From Bacillus sp. FJAT-45350 (GTDB taxonomy: Bacteria > Bacillota > Bacilli > Bacillales > NISU01), in contig NZ_NISU01000002.1 of NCBI RefSeq assembly GCF_002335805.1, positions 386,838 to 450,837 of the forward strand: a stretch of DNA of 64,000 bases, given 5' to 3'. A program made the position numbers and the translations under genes. Below, piece by piece: positions 8,969-17,426 of this stretch. The notes under the pieces were generated by a model. The model did not search any database. It saw only the letters and a program-made list of their open reading frames with translations, and was not told where the DNA came from. Position 1 is the first letter of the stretch. Each line of letters starts with the position of its first letter.

Positions 8969-9652
8969 ATGGTTGAAATATTATCTTTACTCCTTTTAGC
9001 TTTAGCAGTTAGCCTTGATAGTTTTGGGGTTGGCTTAACGTATGGATTACGTAAGATGAAGTTACCTTTCATGTCTTTAATGTTCATAGCCTCTTGTTCC
9101 GCTATCTCGATATTAGTTGCTATGGGTTTTGGTACTCTAATTCAGAATTATATCTCTCCCTCTTTTGCTGAGTCACTTGGTGGGATTATCCTAATCCTAA
9201 TTGGTTCATGGGCTTTGTACCAAGTATTTAGACGAGATAGTAAGTCTGAAGAAGTACTAGAAGAAGCGGTTAAACAAGAAAGGATAAATGAAGAAGCGAA
9301 AGAAACGGAAAAGAAACTTCTTGTAAATTTTGAAATCAAAATGTTTGGGTTAGTGATTCGTATTTTACGTAAACCGATGGATGCAGATTTTGATAAATCT
9401 GGTACAATTACAGGTAGAGAGGCTTTTTTATTAGGTGTTGCCCTTTCACTAGATGCATTTGGAGCAGGGATTGGGGCAGCTCTGATCGGATTTTCACCAA
9501 TATGGATGGCGATTACGGTTGCGATTATGAGTGCTTCCTTCGTAACTCTAGGAATGAAGAGTGGATTTAAGTTCTCTGATTCATATTTAATGCAGAAATT
9601 TTCATTTATTCCAGGTGTGTTATTGATATTGCTTGGGATATGGAGTTTGTAA
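8969..9652 (+). CDS. ytaF: Sporulation membrane protein YtaF (MntP-like)
   Basis: Multipass membrane protein of the YtaF family, related to the MntP manganese efflux pumps. There are about six hydrophobic segments in two similar halves; each half carries an LDSFG- or LDAFGAG-type aspartate motif (ALAVSLDSFGVG near residue 15, VALSLDAFGAG near 155), as in MntP. A charged cytoplasmic loop (about 85-135) separates the halves. By position and name the B. subtilis gene is sporulation-associated; the transported ion is not shown by sequence. The start at 8969 is fixed by the Shine-Dalgarno inside the preceding hairpin. Confidence 0.85.
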   Translation: MVEILSLLLLALAVSLDSFGVGLTYGLRKMKLPFMSLMFIASCSAISILVAMGFGTLIQNYISPSFAESLGGIILILIGSWALYQVFRRDSKSEEVLEEAVKQERINEEAKETEKKLLVNFEIKMFGLVIRILRKPMDADFDKSGTITGREAFLLGVALSLDAFGAGIGAALIGFSPIWMAITVAIMSASFVTLGMKSGFKFSDSYLMQKFSFIPGVLLILLGIWSL

Positions 9653-9678
9653 AGTTATTGTAAATGAGGTAAATAATC

Positions 9679-10281
9679 ATGATAATAGGGTTAACAGGTG
9701 GCATTGCCAGTGGTAAGAGCACTATTTCTAATTTACTCAAAACCTATGGCATTGCAGTAATTGATGCAGATCAAATTGCAAGAGATGTAGTAGAGCCAGG
9801 AAACGATGCTTATAAACAAATTGTAGAGCATTTTGGAACGGAAATACTAGAAACTGATGGAACCATTGCTAGAAAGAAGCTAGGAACGGTTATTTTTAAT
9901 GATCCTAAAGAGCGCAAAACGTTAAATGGAATTGTCCATCCTGCGATAAGACAGAAAATGAGGGATGAAAAGGACCGTTATTTTGAAGAAGGAGAAGAAG
10001 TCGTTGTTTATGACATACCACTTTTATTTGAAAGTGATTTGAGGCATATGGTAGACAAAACTCTACTTGTGTATGTTGATGACAATGTTCAATTTGAACG
10101 ACTCCTTCACCGTGATCAAACAACAAAAGAAGAAGCACAAAGTCGAATTAATTCACAAATGCCACTAACAGAAAAAAAGAGCTTGGCAGATGAGGTTATC
10201 GACAACAATGGAACAATTGAACAAACAGAAGCCCAGCTGCAAGCAATTTTAAAGAAATGGAACATTATTATAAAAGCATAA
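9679..10281 (+). CDS. coaE: Dephospho-CoA kinase
   Basis: Last step of coenzyme A synthesis: ATP-dependent phosphorylation of the ribose 3'-hydroxyl of dephospho-CoA. The P-loop GLTGGIASGKST is at residues 4-15, followed by DADQIARDVVEPG (substrate-binding aspartates). The lid region has VYDIPLLFES and the HRDQTTKEEAQSRI arginine motif. At 200 residues it has the standard size. It follows ytaF by 26 bases, as in the B. subtilis polA-mutM-ytaF-coaE cluster, and is closed by a terminator. Confidence 0.95.
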   Translation: MIIGLTGGIASGKSTISNLLKTYGIAVIDADQIARDVVEPGNDAYKQIVEHFGTEILETDGTIARKKLGTVIFNDPKERKTLNGIVHPAIRQKMRDEKDRYFEEGEEVVVYDIPLLFESDLRHMVDKTLLVYVDDNVQFERLLHRDQTTKEEAQSRINSQMPLTEKKSLADEVIDNNGTIEQTEAQLQAILKKWNIIIKA

Positions 10282-10314
10282 ATTAGTTAATGATTTAATG
10301 ATGATTGAATAATA

Positions 10315-10362
10315 AGGCGCCAAAGAAAGCCGTAAAAAACGGGCTTACTATGGCGCTTTTTT
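10315..10362 (+). terminator. Terminator after coaE
   Basis: An outer GCGCCA/TGGCGC pairing encloses an inner AAGCC/GGCTT stem around an A-rich loop, followed by six T residues. Confidence 0.8.
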
Positions 10363-10487
10363 GAACTTTAATGATCCATTAACCATTGACAATTTCCCAC
10401 TAATTAAACCTTTATCTTTGATTGAATAGTTGAATTATTTTTATTTTAATATTTTATTAAATTTATTCGTCCGCTTTGCATATTATA

Positions 10488-10496
10488 TGTTATACT
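10488..10496 (+). promoter_or_regulatory. Extended -10 promoter candidate for gapB
   Basis: TGtTATACT (TATACT 10491-10496) lies 55 bases before the gapB start. A clear -35 element at the right distance is missing, which fits a promoter that depends on an activator or is tightly repressed. In B. subtilis gapB is repressed by CcpN; I could not confirm a CcpN site here. Confidence 0.4.
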
Positions 10497-10551
10497 ATTT
10501 CTCATATAAGGTCATTTAGTATAGCACAAATGATGAGAGGGGAATTTTAAA

Positions 10552-11580
10552 ATGAAAGTAAAAGTAGCGATTAACGGCTTTGGTCGTATTGGTAGAATGG
10601 TATTTAGAAAAGCAATTCTTGATGATAAATTGGATGTAGTTGCAATCAATGCAAGCTATCCTGCAGAAACACTAGCTCACCTAATTAAGTATGATAGTAT
10701 CCACGGTACGTTCTCTGAGGACGTTACACCTGGGGATGACGAGATTGTAATTGGGGAAAAGGTCGTTAAATTATTACACTCTCGTGATCCTAAGACTTTA
10801 CCTTGGAAAGAAATGGGTATCGATGTTGTAATCGAAGCAACAGGAAAATTTACATCAAAAGAAACAGCTGGATACCACATCGAAGCTGGTGCTAAGAAGG
10901 TAGTAATTACAGCACCAGGTAAAGATGAGGATGTAACAATCGTTATGGGTGTTAATGAGGAAGAGTATATCCATGAGAAACATGATGTTATTTCAAATGC
11001 TTCTTGTACGACAAACTGCTTAGCTCCAGTAGCAAAAGTAATTGAAAATGAATTCGGAATTGAAACAGGATTAATGACAACAGTTCATTCATATACAAAC
11101 GACCAAAAGAATATTGATAACCCACATAAAGACTTACGTCGTGCAAGAGCGTGTGGTCAGTCTATTATTCCAACTTCAACAGGTGCTGCGAAAGCGATTG
11201 CAAAAGTATTACCTACTCTTAAAGGTAAATTAAATGGTATGGCACTACGTGTTCCAACCCCAAATGTATCACTTGTTGACTTAGTAGTTAACGTTAAGCG
11301 TGATGTAACAGTAGAAGAAGTAAATGGAGCTCTTGAAAAAGCAGCTAACGGTAAGTTAAAAGGAATTCTAGGATTCACTACTTCTCCATTAGTATCTATT
11401 GACTTTAATGGTGATGAACACTCTTCAATCGTTGATGGTTTATCAACAATGGTAATGGGAGAAAGACAAATTAAAGTATTAGCTTGGTATGACAATGAGT
11501 GGGGTTATTCTTGCAGAGTTTTAGACCTAGTGAGCTTAGTAGGTAAAGAAATTATTGAAAAATCAACTTGTAACGCTTAA
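10552..11580 (+). CDS. gapB: NADP-type glyceraldehyde-3-phosphate dehydrogenase GapB
   Basis: Gluconeogenic GAPDH. The Rossmann opening VAINGFGRIGR is followed by AINASYP in place of the AVND of glycolytic GapA. Loss of that aspartate is the known mark of NADP-preferring GapB enzymes. Catalytic Cys152 lies in SNASCTTNC; the phosphate-binding SIIPTSTGAAKA and the terminal WYDNEWGYSCRV are intact. Length 342. It stands alone with its own promoter and terminator; the B. subtilis partner speD is not next to it. Inferred role: 1,3-bisphosphoglycerate reduction during growth on TCA intermediates. Confidence 0.93.
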   Translation: MKVKVAINGFGRIGRMVFRKAILDDKLDVVAINASYPAETLAHLIKYDSIHGTFSEDVTPGDDEIVIGEKVVKLLHSRDPKTLPWKEMGIDVVIEATGKFTSKETAGYHIEAGAKKVVITAPGKDEDVTIVMGVNEEEYIHEKHDVISNASCTTNCLAPVAKVIENEFGIETGLMTTVHSYTNDQKNIDNPHKDLRRARACGQSIIPTSTGAAKAIAKVLPTLKGKLNGMALRVPTPNVSLVDLVVNVKRDVTVEEVNGALEKAANGKLKGILGFTTSPLVSIDFNGDEHSSIVDGLSTMVMGERQIKVLAWYDNEWGYSCRVLDLVSLVGKEIIEKSTCNA

Positions 11581-11594
11581 TTGAAAAAAGAGTA

Positions 11595-11638
11595 AAAAGG
11601 TGGGGCGATATTCGATATGAATAGTCCCACCTTTTCTT
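11595..11638 (+). terminator. Terminator after gapB
   Basis: A 10-bp stem (AAAAGGTGGG 11595-11604 with CCCACCTTTT 11626-11635) with a T-rich 3' arm. It is the only strong hairpin between gapB and nrdR. Confidence 0.8.
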
Positions 11639-11759
11639 GTGGACAATAAACATAGGTCTTACTCTATGAAAGAAGTAGACTATTTTCTTTCTTCCTTGTT
11701 TTTATCGACAATTTTCTTTATTATTAAGATAAGATCAGATGCTTATCGGAGATGATATT

Positions 11760-12230
11760 ATGCGTTGTCCTGCATGTCAATATAATGGCTCTAAAGTTCT
11801 TGATTCTAGACCAAGTCACGAAGGCCGTTCAATTCGTCGGAGAAGAGAATGCGAGTCTTGTCATTATCGCTTTACAACATTTGAAACTGTAGAAGAAATC
11901 CCTTTAATTGTTGTCAAGAAAGACGGTACGAGACAAGAGTTTAGTCGTGAGAAGATATTAAGAGGTTTAATTCGAGCTTGTGAAAAACGACCTGTTTCAA
12001 TTGAAACGTTAGAAACGATAGTGAATGAAGTAGAGAGCCAATTACGTAATAAAGGAACGAGTGAGGTTAATAGTCAGGATGTTGGGGAGCTTGTAATGGA
12101 GCGTTTAGCTACTATAGATGATGTTGCTTATGTTCGTTTTGCATCTGTGTATCGACAATTTAAGGATATCAATGTATTTATTAGTGAATTAAAGGAATTA
12201 ATTAATAGAAATCGTTCAAAACAATCGTAA
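11760..12230 (+). CDS. nrdR: Transcriptional repressor NrdR
   Basis: ATP/dATP-sensing repressor of ribonucleotide reductase genes. An N-terminal zinc ribbon (C-x2-C at CPAC, then CESC) with the [20 protein letters not shown] signature is followed by an ATP-cone ([17 protein letters not shown] onward). The frame extends upstream to an ATG at 11739, but Shine-Dalgarno GGAGA at 11748 places the start at ATG 11760. That gives 156 residues beginning MRCPAC, as in other NrdR proteins. It precedes dnaB-dnaI as in B. subtilis, linking dNTP supply with replication initiation. A terminator separates it from dnaB. Confidence 0.95.
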   Translation: MRCPACQYNGSKVLDSRPSHEGRSIRRRRECESCHYRFTTFETVEEIPLIVVKKDGTRQEFSREKILRGLIRACEKRPVSIETLETIVNEVESQLRNKGTSEVNSQDVGELVMERLATIDDVAYVRFASVYRQFKDINVFISELKELINRNRSKQS

Positions 12231-12234
12231 TGTT

Positions 12235-12268
12235 GAGCTTAAGGCAATCTGCTTAAAGCTCTTTTTTT
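12235..12268 (+). terminator. Terminator after nrdR
   Basis: A stem of 12 pairs with one A-A mismatch (12235-12246 with 12250-12261), a three-base loop and a run of seven T. Confidence 0.75.
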
Positions 12269-12339
12269 GACTACTCGCTTGTGTTTTTTATTGATGACTG
12301 ATATTTAACAATCCTCTAATAGGTAAAAGGTGAGGCAAA

Positions 12340-13785
12340 ATGAACTGGCATTGGAAAGAATTACTTCCTGTAGATCGTTATACTGTTCGTACAGGGGATT
12401 ATTTGCATGAAATGGATCAAAAAGTATTAACCCTTTTATATCAACCGTTAATCGGGGCATTTGCATATAGCTTGTACATGACTTTATGGAGTGAACTTGA
12501 AAAGGATAGTTATTGGAGTGATGAGAACAATCATCGCTATCTTATGACGATGATGGATGCTCCATTAGATCTTATTTATCAAGAAAGAAATAAGCTAGAA
12601 GCTATAGGTCTGTTAAAAACGTTTAAGAAAAAAGAAGATGAGTCGACTGTCTATTTGTATGAATTGCAGCCACCGATGTCATCACAAGCATTTTTTAACA
12701 ATGACGTATTGAGTGTTTATTTGTATAATCGATTAGGGAAAAACAAATTTCGACAAATACGTGATCGATTTATGATAGAGAAAATTGATAAAGAAGAATA
12801 TAGTGCTGTAACCCGTTCGTTCGATGAGGTGTTTTCGTCACTTCATCATTCAGAAATTGTAGCAAACCATCAATCTGAATTGATGCAAGGATTAGAATTA
12901 GATAAGCAAAAGGAAGTTATTCAAAGAACGGCAGAAGACGACATTACAATTGAAAACAGTCAGTTTGATTTTGATTTGATGCTACATGATTTATCTTCTT
13001 TTGTTGTGACGAAGGAAATGATAACAGAGGAAGTAAGAGAGGCAATAATTCGACTTTCGTTTGTGTATCGAATTGACCCATTAGAAATGAGTCGTATTTT
13101 ACAGCAATCGATTATTCATGACGATGAAGTTGATTTAGCCCTTCTTCGTAAGAGGGTTCAAGAGTGGTACAAAATTGAACATGGTAGTGAGCCACCCTCT
13201 TTGGCTCTTAGAAAACAACCGCTTGAGTATCAAACTATGATTGATAAAGAGCCAGTAACAGCTGAAGAAAAGATGATTAAGCACTTTGAAACGAAATCCC
13301 CTTTAGAATTATTAGAGAGTCGCTCAGCTGGTGCAATGGTACCTCTACCTGATGTGAAGATTGTAGAAGTTCTTTTATTAGACTTTCAATTGCCAGCAGG
13401 TGTTGTGAACGTATTAATTGATTACATCTTAACAGTGAATGATATGAAACTTTCAAAACCACTAGTTGATAAAATTGCTGGTCATTGGTCAAGGAAGAAT
13501 GTGAAAACAGTGAAGGAAGCAATGGAATTAGCAAGGCTTGAAAATAAAAAACAACAAGAATATAAACAGGGAAAAGAGAAACCTAAAGGTACATGGACAC
13601 CTAAACCTAAAAATGTAAAAAAAGACAAATTACCTAAATGGTTAATAGAAGAAAATAAAAAGCAGACGATAGAGAAAAAAGAAGAAAAAAGTCAAAAAAC
13701 TAGTAAAGACTTTGCAGAGAAGAAGCTTCAATTTGAAATGATGTTGAAGCAACGTATGGAGGAGAAGCAAAAGAGGGAGGAGTAA
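12340..13785 (+). CDS. dnaB: Replication initiation and membrane attachment protein DnaB
   Basis: Firmicute DnaB (not the E. coli helicase of that name). It acts with DnaD and DnaI in oriC and PriA-dependent helicase loading and attaches the origin to the membrane. The start MNWHWKELLPVDRYTVR and the two DDBH2-type alpha-helical domains (about 1-110 and 300-410) are recognisable, including the LLDFQLPAGVVNVLIDY..NDMKLSK..IAGHWSRKNVKTVKEAM block. The C-terminal 70 residues are strongly charged and probably disordered. Length 481. It is joined to dnaI by a three-base gap. Confidence 0.93.
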   Translation: MNWHWKELLPVDRYTVRTGDYLHEMDQKVLTLLYQPLIGAFAYSLYMTLWSELEKDSYWSDENNHRYLMTMMDAPLDLIYQERNKLEAIGLLKTFKKKEDESTVYLYELQPPMSSQAFFNNDVLSVYLYNRLGKNKFRQIRDRFMIEKIDKEEYSAVTRSFDEVFSSLHHSEIVANHQSELMQGLELDKQKEVIQRTAEDDITIENSQFDFDLMLHDLSSFVVTKEMITEEVREAIIRLSFVYRIDPLEMSRILQQSIIHDDEVDLALLRKRVQEWYKIEHGSEPPSLALRKQPLEYQTMIDKEPVTAEEKMIKHFETKSPLELLESRSAGAMVPLPDVKIVEVLLLDFQLPAGVVNVLIDYILTVNDMKLSKPLVDKIAGHWSRKNVKTVKEAMELARLENKKQQEYKQGKEKPKGTWTPKPKNVKKDKLPKWLIEENKKQTIEKKEEKSQKTSKDFAEKKLQFEMMLKQRMEEKQKREE

Positions 13786-13788
13786 CCT

Positions 13789-14718
13789 ATGGAATCTATT
13801 CAATCAGCTTTTGGGGAATTAATGAATGGTCGAAAGCTTGGTAACAAGCTTGAAGATATGCAGAGAGAATTACTTAGTGATGTAAGAATACAAGAATTTT
13901 TGCAAAAGAACACAAATGTAACAAATGACATGATCGAGCGTAGCATGGCCAAAATGTTTGAATATCGAAGTGAGATTCGAAATTGTGAACAATGTCCTGG
14001 ACTTGAGAAGTGTTCAAACATGATATCTGGTTACCAGCCATCATTATTTATTGATGGGAATCGTTTGAGCACAAATTATACACCTTGTTCTTTAAAACAG
14101 GCTTATGATGAACGGAAGAAAGAACAAGAGTTAGTTAAGAGTTTGTACATTCCAAAGGAGATTTTGGATGCACGTTTTGATCAGATTGAAACTGATAACG
14201 AAGTAAGACTAGAAGCAATTCACATCGCCTTTCAATTTGCTACTTCAATTAAGCCAGGTGAAGAAAGTCGTGGGCTTTATCTATATGGGAAATTTGGTGT
14301 TGGTAAAACATATATTATGGGAGCCGTTGCTAACGAATTAAAAGACCGTAATATCGAAACGCATCTCGTCTATACACCAGATTTCTTCCGTGAAATGAAA
14401 CAAGGTATTTCCGACGGAAGTTTCCATGAAAAATTAGATAGAATCAAACGAGCACAAGTACTTATTCTAGACGACATAGGAGCGGAAAATATGTCTAGCT
14501 GGGTAAGGGATGAAATTCTCGGGGTTATTTTACAGTATCGTATGTTAGAGAAATTACCTACGTTATTTACATCAAATTACGATCAAGATGAGCTAGAAGA
14601 GCATCTGGCTTATTCCGATAAGGGTGGAATTGAAGAACTTAAAGCTAAGCGAATTATGGAAAGAATACGTCACTATGCTACATGCGTAAATGTTGGTGGC
14701 CATAATCGTCGAAAGTAA
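13789..14718 (+). CDS. dnaI: Primosomal protein DnaI (helicase loader)
   Basis: AAA+ loader that places the replicative helicase DnaC on DNA. The N-terminal helicase-binding domain carries a zinc site with Cys66, Cys69, Cys75 and a later Cys100. The C-terminal AAA+ domain has Walker A GKFGVGKT (167-174), Walker B VLILDDIG, sensor TLFTSNYD and an arginine-rich end RIMERIRHYA. Length 309, as expected. It is translationally coupled with dnaB. Downstream the order departs from B. subtilis because an mqnC gene follows instead of ytxB. Confidence 0.95.
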   Translation: MESIQSAFGELMNGRKLGNKLEDMQRELLSDVRIQEFLQKNTNVTNDMIERSMAKMFEYRSEIRNCEQCPGLEKCSNMISGYQPSLFIDGNRLSTNYTPCSLKQAYDERKKEQELVKSLYIPKEILDARFDQIETDNEVRLEAIHIAFQFATSIKPGEESRGLYLYGKFGVGKTYIMGAVANELKDRNIETHLVYTPDFFREMKQGISDGSFHEKLDRIKRAQVLILDDIGAENMSSWVRDEILGVILQYRMLEKLPTLFTSNYDQDELEEHLAYSDKGGIEELKAKRIMERIRHYATCVNVGGHNRRK

Positions 14719-14790
14719 TCAGCGTAGTGCAAGAAAAGATTTTGAATCTATGTTAGTATTAAACTAGTTTACAATTTTGGAGGAATCTCA

Positions 14791-15897
14791 ATGAGCATAG
14801 ATCTAATTCTCGAACGGGCTATTCAAGGTGAACGTATCTCTATGGAAGATGCTATCAAATTATATGAAAGTGATGAAGTAGAGAAAATGGGGGAAGTAGC
14901 AAATATAATTATGCAAAAGTGGCACCCAGAACCAATAACAACGTTTGTTATTGGACGAAATGTGAACTATACAAACTTTTGTGACACTTATTGCAAATTT
15001 TGTGCTTTTTACCGCCCACCTGGACACAAGGATGGTTACGTATTAAGTGATGAAGAAGTATATAATAAGATTCAAGAAACTGTAGATGTAGGTGGTACAG
15101 AAATCTTAATGCAAGGTGGAACAAATCCCGACCTTCCATTAAGCTACTATACTGATTTACTACGTAATATTAAAACACGTTTTAATATAACAATGCATTC
15201 ATTTTCCCCTGCGGAAATCTGGAAAATAGTTGAAGTGTCAGGAAAAACTCTAGAAGAAGTATTGATAGAGTTAAAAGAGGCGGGCTTAGATTCTGTACCA
15301 GGTGGAGGAGCAGAAATTCTAACTGATAAAACACGTAATCGTGTCAGTCGTATTAAGAGTTCATGGACTGAGTGGATGGACTGTATGAAGATGGTAAAGA
15401 AAGTTGGAATGCATGGGACTGCCACAATGGTGATTGGATTAGGAGAAACGATAGAGGAACGTGCTCTTCACTTACAACGTGTTCGTGATGCACAAGACGA
15501 AACAGAATGCTTCTTAGCCTTTATTTCTTGGACATTCCAGCCTGAAAATACGAATCTTAAAGGTGAGAAAACATCTCCTAGAGAGTATTTAAAGAATGTT
15601 GCTATTTCAAGAATATTCTTAGATAATATTGCAAACTTTCAATCTTCTTGGGTTACAATGGGACCTGAAGTAGGTAAGGAATCTCTCTCTTATGGATGTA
15701 ACGATTTTGGAAGCACAATGATGGAAGAAAATGTAGTTTCTGCGGCGGGGACGACACATAAGGTTAACACGAATCAAATTTTACAACTTATACGTGAAGC
15801 TGGGAAGATACCAGCTCAACGTAATACGAAGTATAATATCGTCCGGAACTTCGCAGATGAAGAAACAACTGATAAAGACTTTATTATGCAAAACTAG
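14791..15897 (+). CDS. mqnC: Cyclic dehypoxanthinyl futalosine synthase (MqnC)
   Basis: Radical SAM enzyme of the futalosine route to menaquinone; it cyclises dehypoxanthine futalosine. The [4Fe-4S]-binding CxxxCxxC appears as CDTYCKFC near residue 67, preceded by the RNVNYTNFC lead typical of MqnC/MqnE/CofH enzymes and followed by GGTEILMQGGTNP. Further matches are HSFSPAEIW and the tail block WVTMGPEVGKESLSYGCNDFGSTMMEENVVSAAG. Length 368 and the MHGTATMVIGLGET motif fit MqnC better than MqnE. It has a good Shine-Dalgarno (GGAGG) and its own terminator. B. subtilis uses the Men pathway and lacks this gene; no other mqn gene lies in the window. Confidence 0.87.
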   Translation: MSIDLILERAIQGERISMEDAIKLYESDEVEKMGEVANIIMQKWHPEPITTFVIGRNVNYTNFCDTYCKFCAFYRPPGHKDGYVLSDEEVYNKIQETVDVGGTEILMQGGTNPDLPLSYYTDLLRNIKTRFNITMHSFSPAEIWKIVEVSGKTLEEVLIELKEAGLDSVPGGGAEILTDKTRNRVSRIKSSWTEWMDCMKMVKKVGMHGTATMVIGLGETIEERALHLQRVRDAQDETECFLAFISWTFQPENTNLKGEKTSPREYLKNVAISRIFLDNIANFQSSWVTMGPEVGKESLSYGCNDFGSTMMEENVVSAAGTTHKVNTNQILQLIREAGKIPAQRNTKYNIVRNFADEETTDKDFIMQN

Positions 15898-15921
15898 GGA
15901 TAAATGTAGAATTGCAAATGT

Positions 15922-15967
15922 AAGGAGAAATAGTGTGCGCTTTTGCACTGCTATTTCTCCTTTTTTG
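15922..15967 (+). terminator. Terminator after mqnC
   Basis: A long stem AAGGAGAAATAG / CTATTTCTCCTT (12 bp) has an inner GTGC/GCAC pairing and is followed by TTTT. Confidence 0.85.
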
Positions 15968-15988
15968 TCTATTTAATTAATAATTCCT

Positions 15989-16006
15989 AACTCATAATTC
16001 ATAATT
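15989..16006 (+). repeat. Copy of dispersed AACTCATAATTCATAATT repeat
   Basis: One 18-base unit of an intergenic repeat that recurs near 28830-29013, 47950-47976 and 63825-63914. It sits between the mqnC terminator and ytxC. Confidence 0.7.
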
Positions 16007-16070
16007 GCCTCTAGCTTGTCATAGGAATGGTATAGAACGACAAACGGAATTAAGAAATCGCATATAGAGG

Positions 16071-17009
16071 ATGCAGCAAATCATTCCATCAATAGGCAAG
16101 AGCCTACTGAAGTTTCACTTTATGGACAAGGGGGAATATCTGTTGATTTCAATACATTTTGAAGAAGAGCAAGATTGCCAGCAATTATTCAAAAAAATTA
16201 TGTCGTACTTAGAGAAGTATAAACACCTTGGTTTGAAAGGAGAGGTCATTTGTAATGATATCGATGTCATTACAATTAACTATACAGACGAATATGTATT
16301 TTATAATTCATTCCAGCCGCTCCTAGTATCGATTTTGACCAATCATGTAATTGCTACAAAAGAAAGCGAGTGGTTAACTGAAATTATTGAGAATATGTTT
16401 TATTTTACAGATCCTGAGGAGCAAGAACAAATTTTGATAATCGCCCGTTCTATTTTAGAAGGCGACCGAGAGGACTTACCAAATATTACACCGTTCTTTA
16501 AACGAGATACGTTTATTTATGATGCATTTTCATCAAGCCTTGATCACAATACAACGTTCTATTATGAGCCATTTTTAACATTTCGTCTAAAGGATTATGG
16601 CGAAATGCTTATTGACTGTGTAGAAATTGCGATTGATGAATACTTTCTAGAACAAGAATACCAAAATATGATCGAAAATTTACGTCAATTTTTAAGAATA
16701 ACACCATCGATTCATGATACATTGCATTTAGTTTACGATGGGGAGCAATTTACTTTTTACGATAAGGTATACAAACAAATTCATGTAAACGAATTAGCGA
16801 AACATTTGAGAGAAGAGCTGGTGTTTGAAGAGGATTTGGAAGTAAGTGAAATGGTTATAAGTCCGCTAGTAAGCATGCTTCCTTCTCATTTAAATGTGTA
16901 TAGTGATGACGTTGATCATGGAATCTTACTGACGATTCAAGCGTTATTTGAAGAACGAGTTGTCCTGCAACCGTTAGAGGCCTTTCGAATAAAATCTCAA
17001 CTTTTATAA
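16071..17009 (+). CDS. ytxC: Sporulation protein YtxC
   Basis: YtxC-family protein, found in spore formers next to thrS; its molecular function is not known. The protein is soluble, acidic and largely helical. It contains the conserved centre FLTFRLKDYGEMLIDCVEIAIDEYFLEQEYQNMIENLRQFL (in parts) and a C-terminal block ending in FRIKSQLL. The start is uncertain: in-frame TAG at 16065 limits the upstream reach, the first ATG (16071) directly abuts the only Shine-Dalgarno-like AGAGG (16066-16070), and codons ATC or ATT at 16080-16085 have better spacing. The length of 312 is slightly above what I recall for B. subtilis YtxC. Confidence 0.8.
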   Translation: MQQIIPSIGKSLLKFHFMDKGEYLLISIHFEEEQDCQQLFKKIMSYLEKYKHLGLKGEVICNDIDVITINYTDEYVFYNSFQPLLVSILTNHVIATKESEWLTEIIENMFYFTDPEEQEQILIIARSILEGDREDLPNITPFFKRDTFIYDAFSSSLDHNTTFYYEPFLTFRLKDYGEMLIDCVEIAIDEYFLEQEYQNMIENLRQFLRITPSIHDTLHLVYDGEQFTFYDKVYKQIHVNELAKHLREELVFEEDLEVSEMVISPLVSMLPSHLNVYSDDVDHGILLTIQALFEERVVLQPLEAFRIKSQLL

Positions 17010-17059
17010 AGGCTTTTCTTTATAAAATGTAATATGAAAATATTGTTTTTGTATTAGGG

Positions 17060-17088
17060 TTGATTTTCTTAGTCGAAATTTCTATAAT
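17060..17088 (+). promoter_or_regulatory. Sigma-A promoter of the thrS T-box transcript
   Basis: TTGATT (17060-17065), a 17-base spacer and a perfect TATAAT (17083-17088), just upstream of the T-box leader. Confidence 0.75.
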
Positions 17089-17104
17089 ACTACATAGTTA
17101 GTGA

Positions 17105-17392
17105 AAATAACTGTACAAAGTGTCGATGAGGACAATAGTCTTTTTTTACGGTTTTACAGAAAGGGAAGTCATGGCTGAGAGCTTCCTAATACGAGAAATG
17201 GACTTACCACCTCTGAACTTCAGCAGGGAACCAACTTGTAGTATCTGCTGACGGCTACAGACCGTTATTCTTGAACCATGAGCCAATAGGTGAGCTATGT
17301 TTATTTAGCGATTTATTGGAAACAAGGGTGGAACCACGAGAGATAACACTCGTCCCTTTGCTATATTTGTAGCAGGGATCGAGTGTTTTTTT
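17105..17392 (+). promoter_or_regulatory. T-box riboswitch (tRNA-Thr) upstream of thrS
   Basis: Class I T-box leader. The T-box sequence AAGGGTGGAACCACG is at 17324-17338. The terminator stem AACACTCG/CGAGTGTT (17345-17352, 17380-17387) runs into seven T. A Stem I region with the GGGAAGTCATGGC start is upstream, and a candidate specifier codon ACC (Thr) at 17207-17209 is followed by a purine. Uncharged tRNA-Thr is expected to stabilise the antiterminator and allow thrS transcription. It fills most of the 417-base gap before thrS. Confidence 0.93.
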
Positions 17393-17426
17393 ATGCATTT
17401 ACAAACACAAGAGGAGTGGAAAACAG

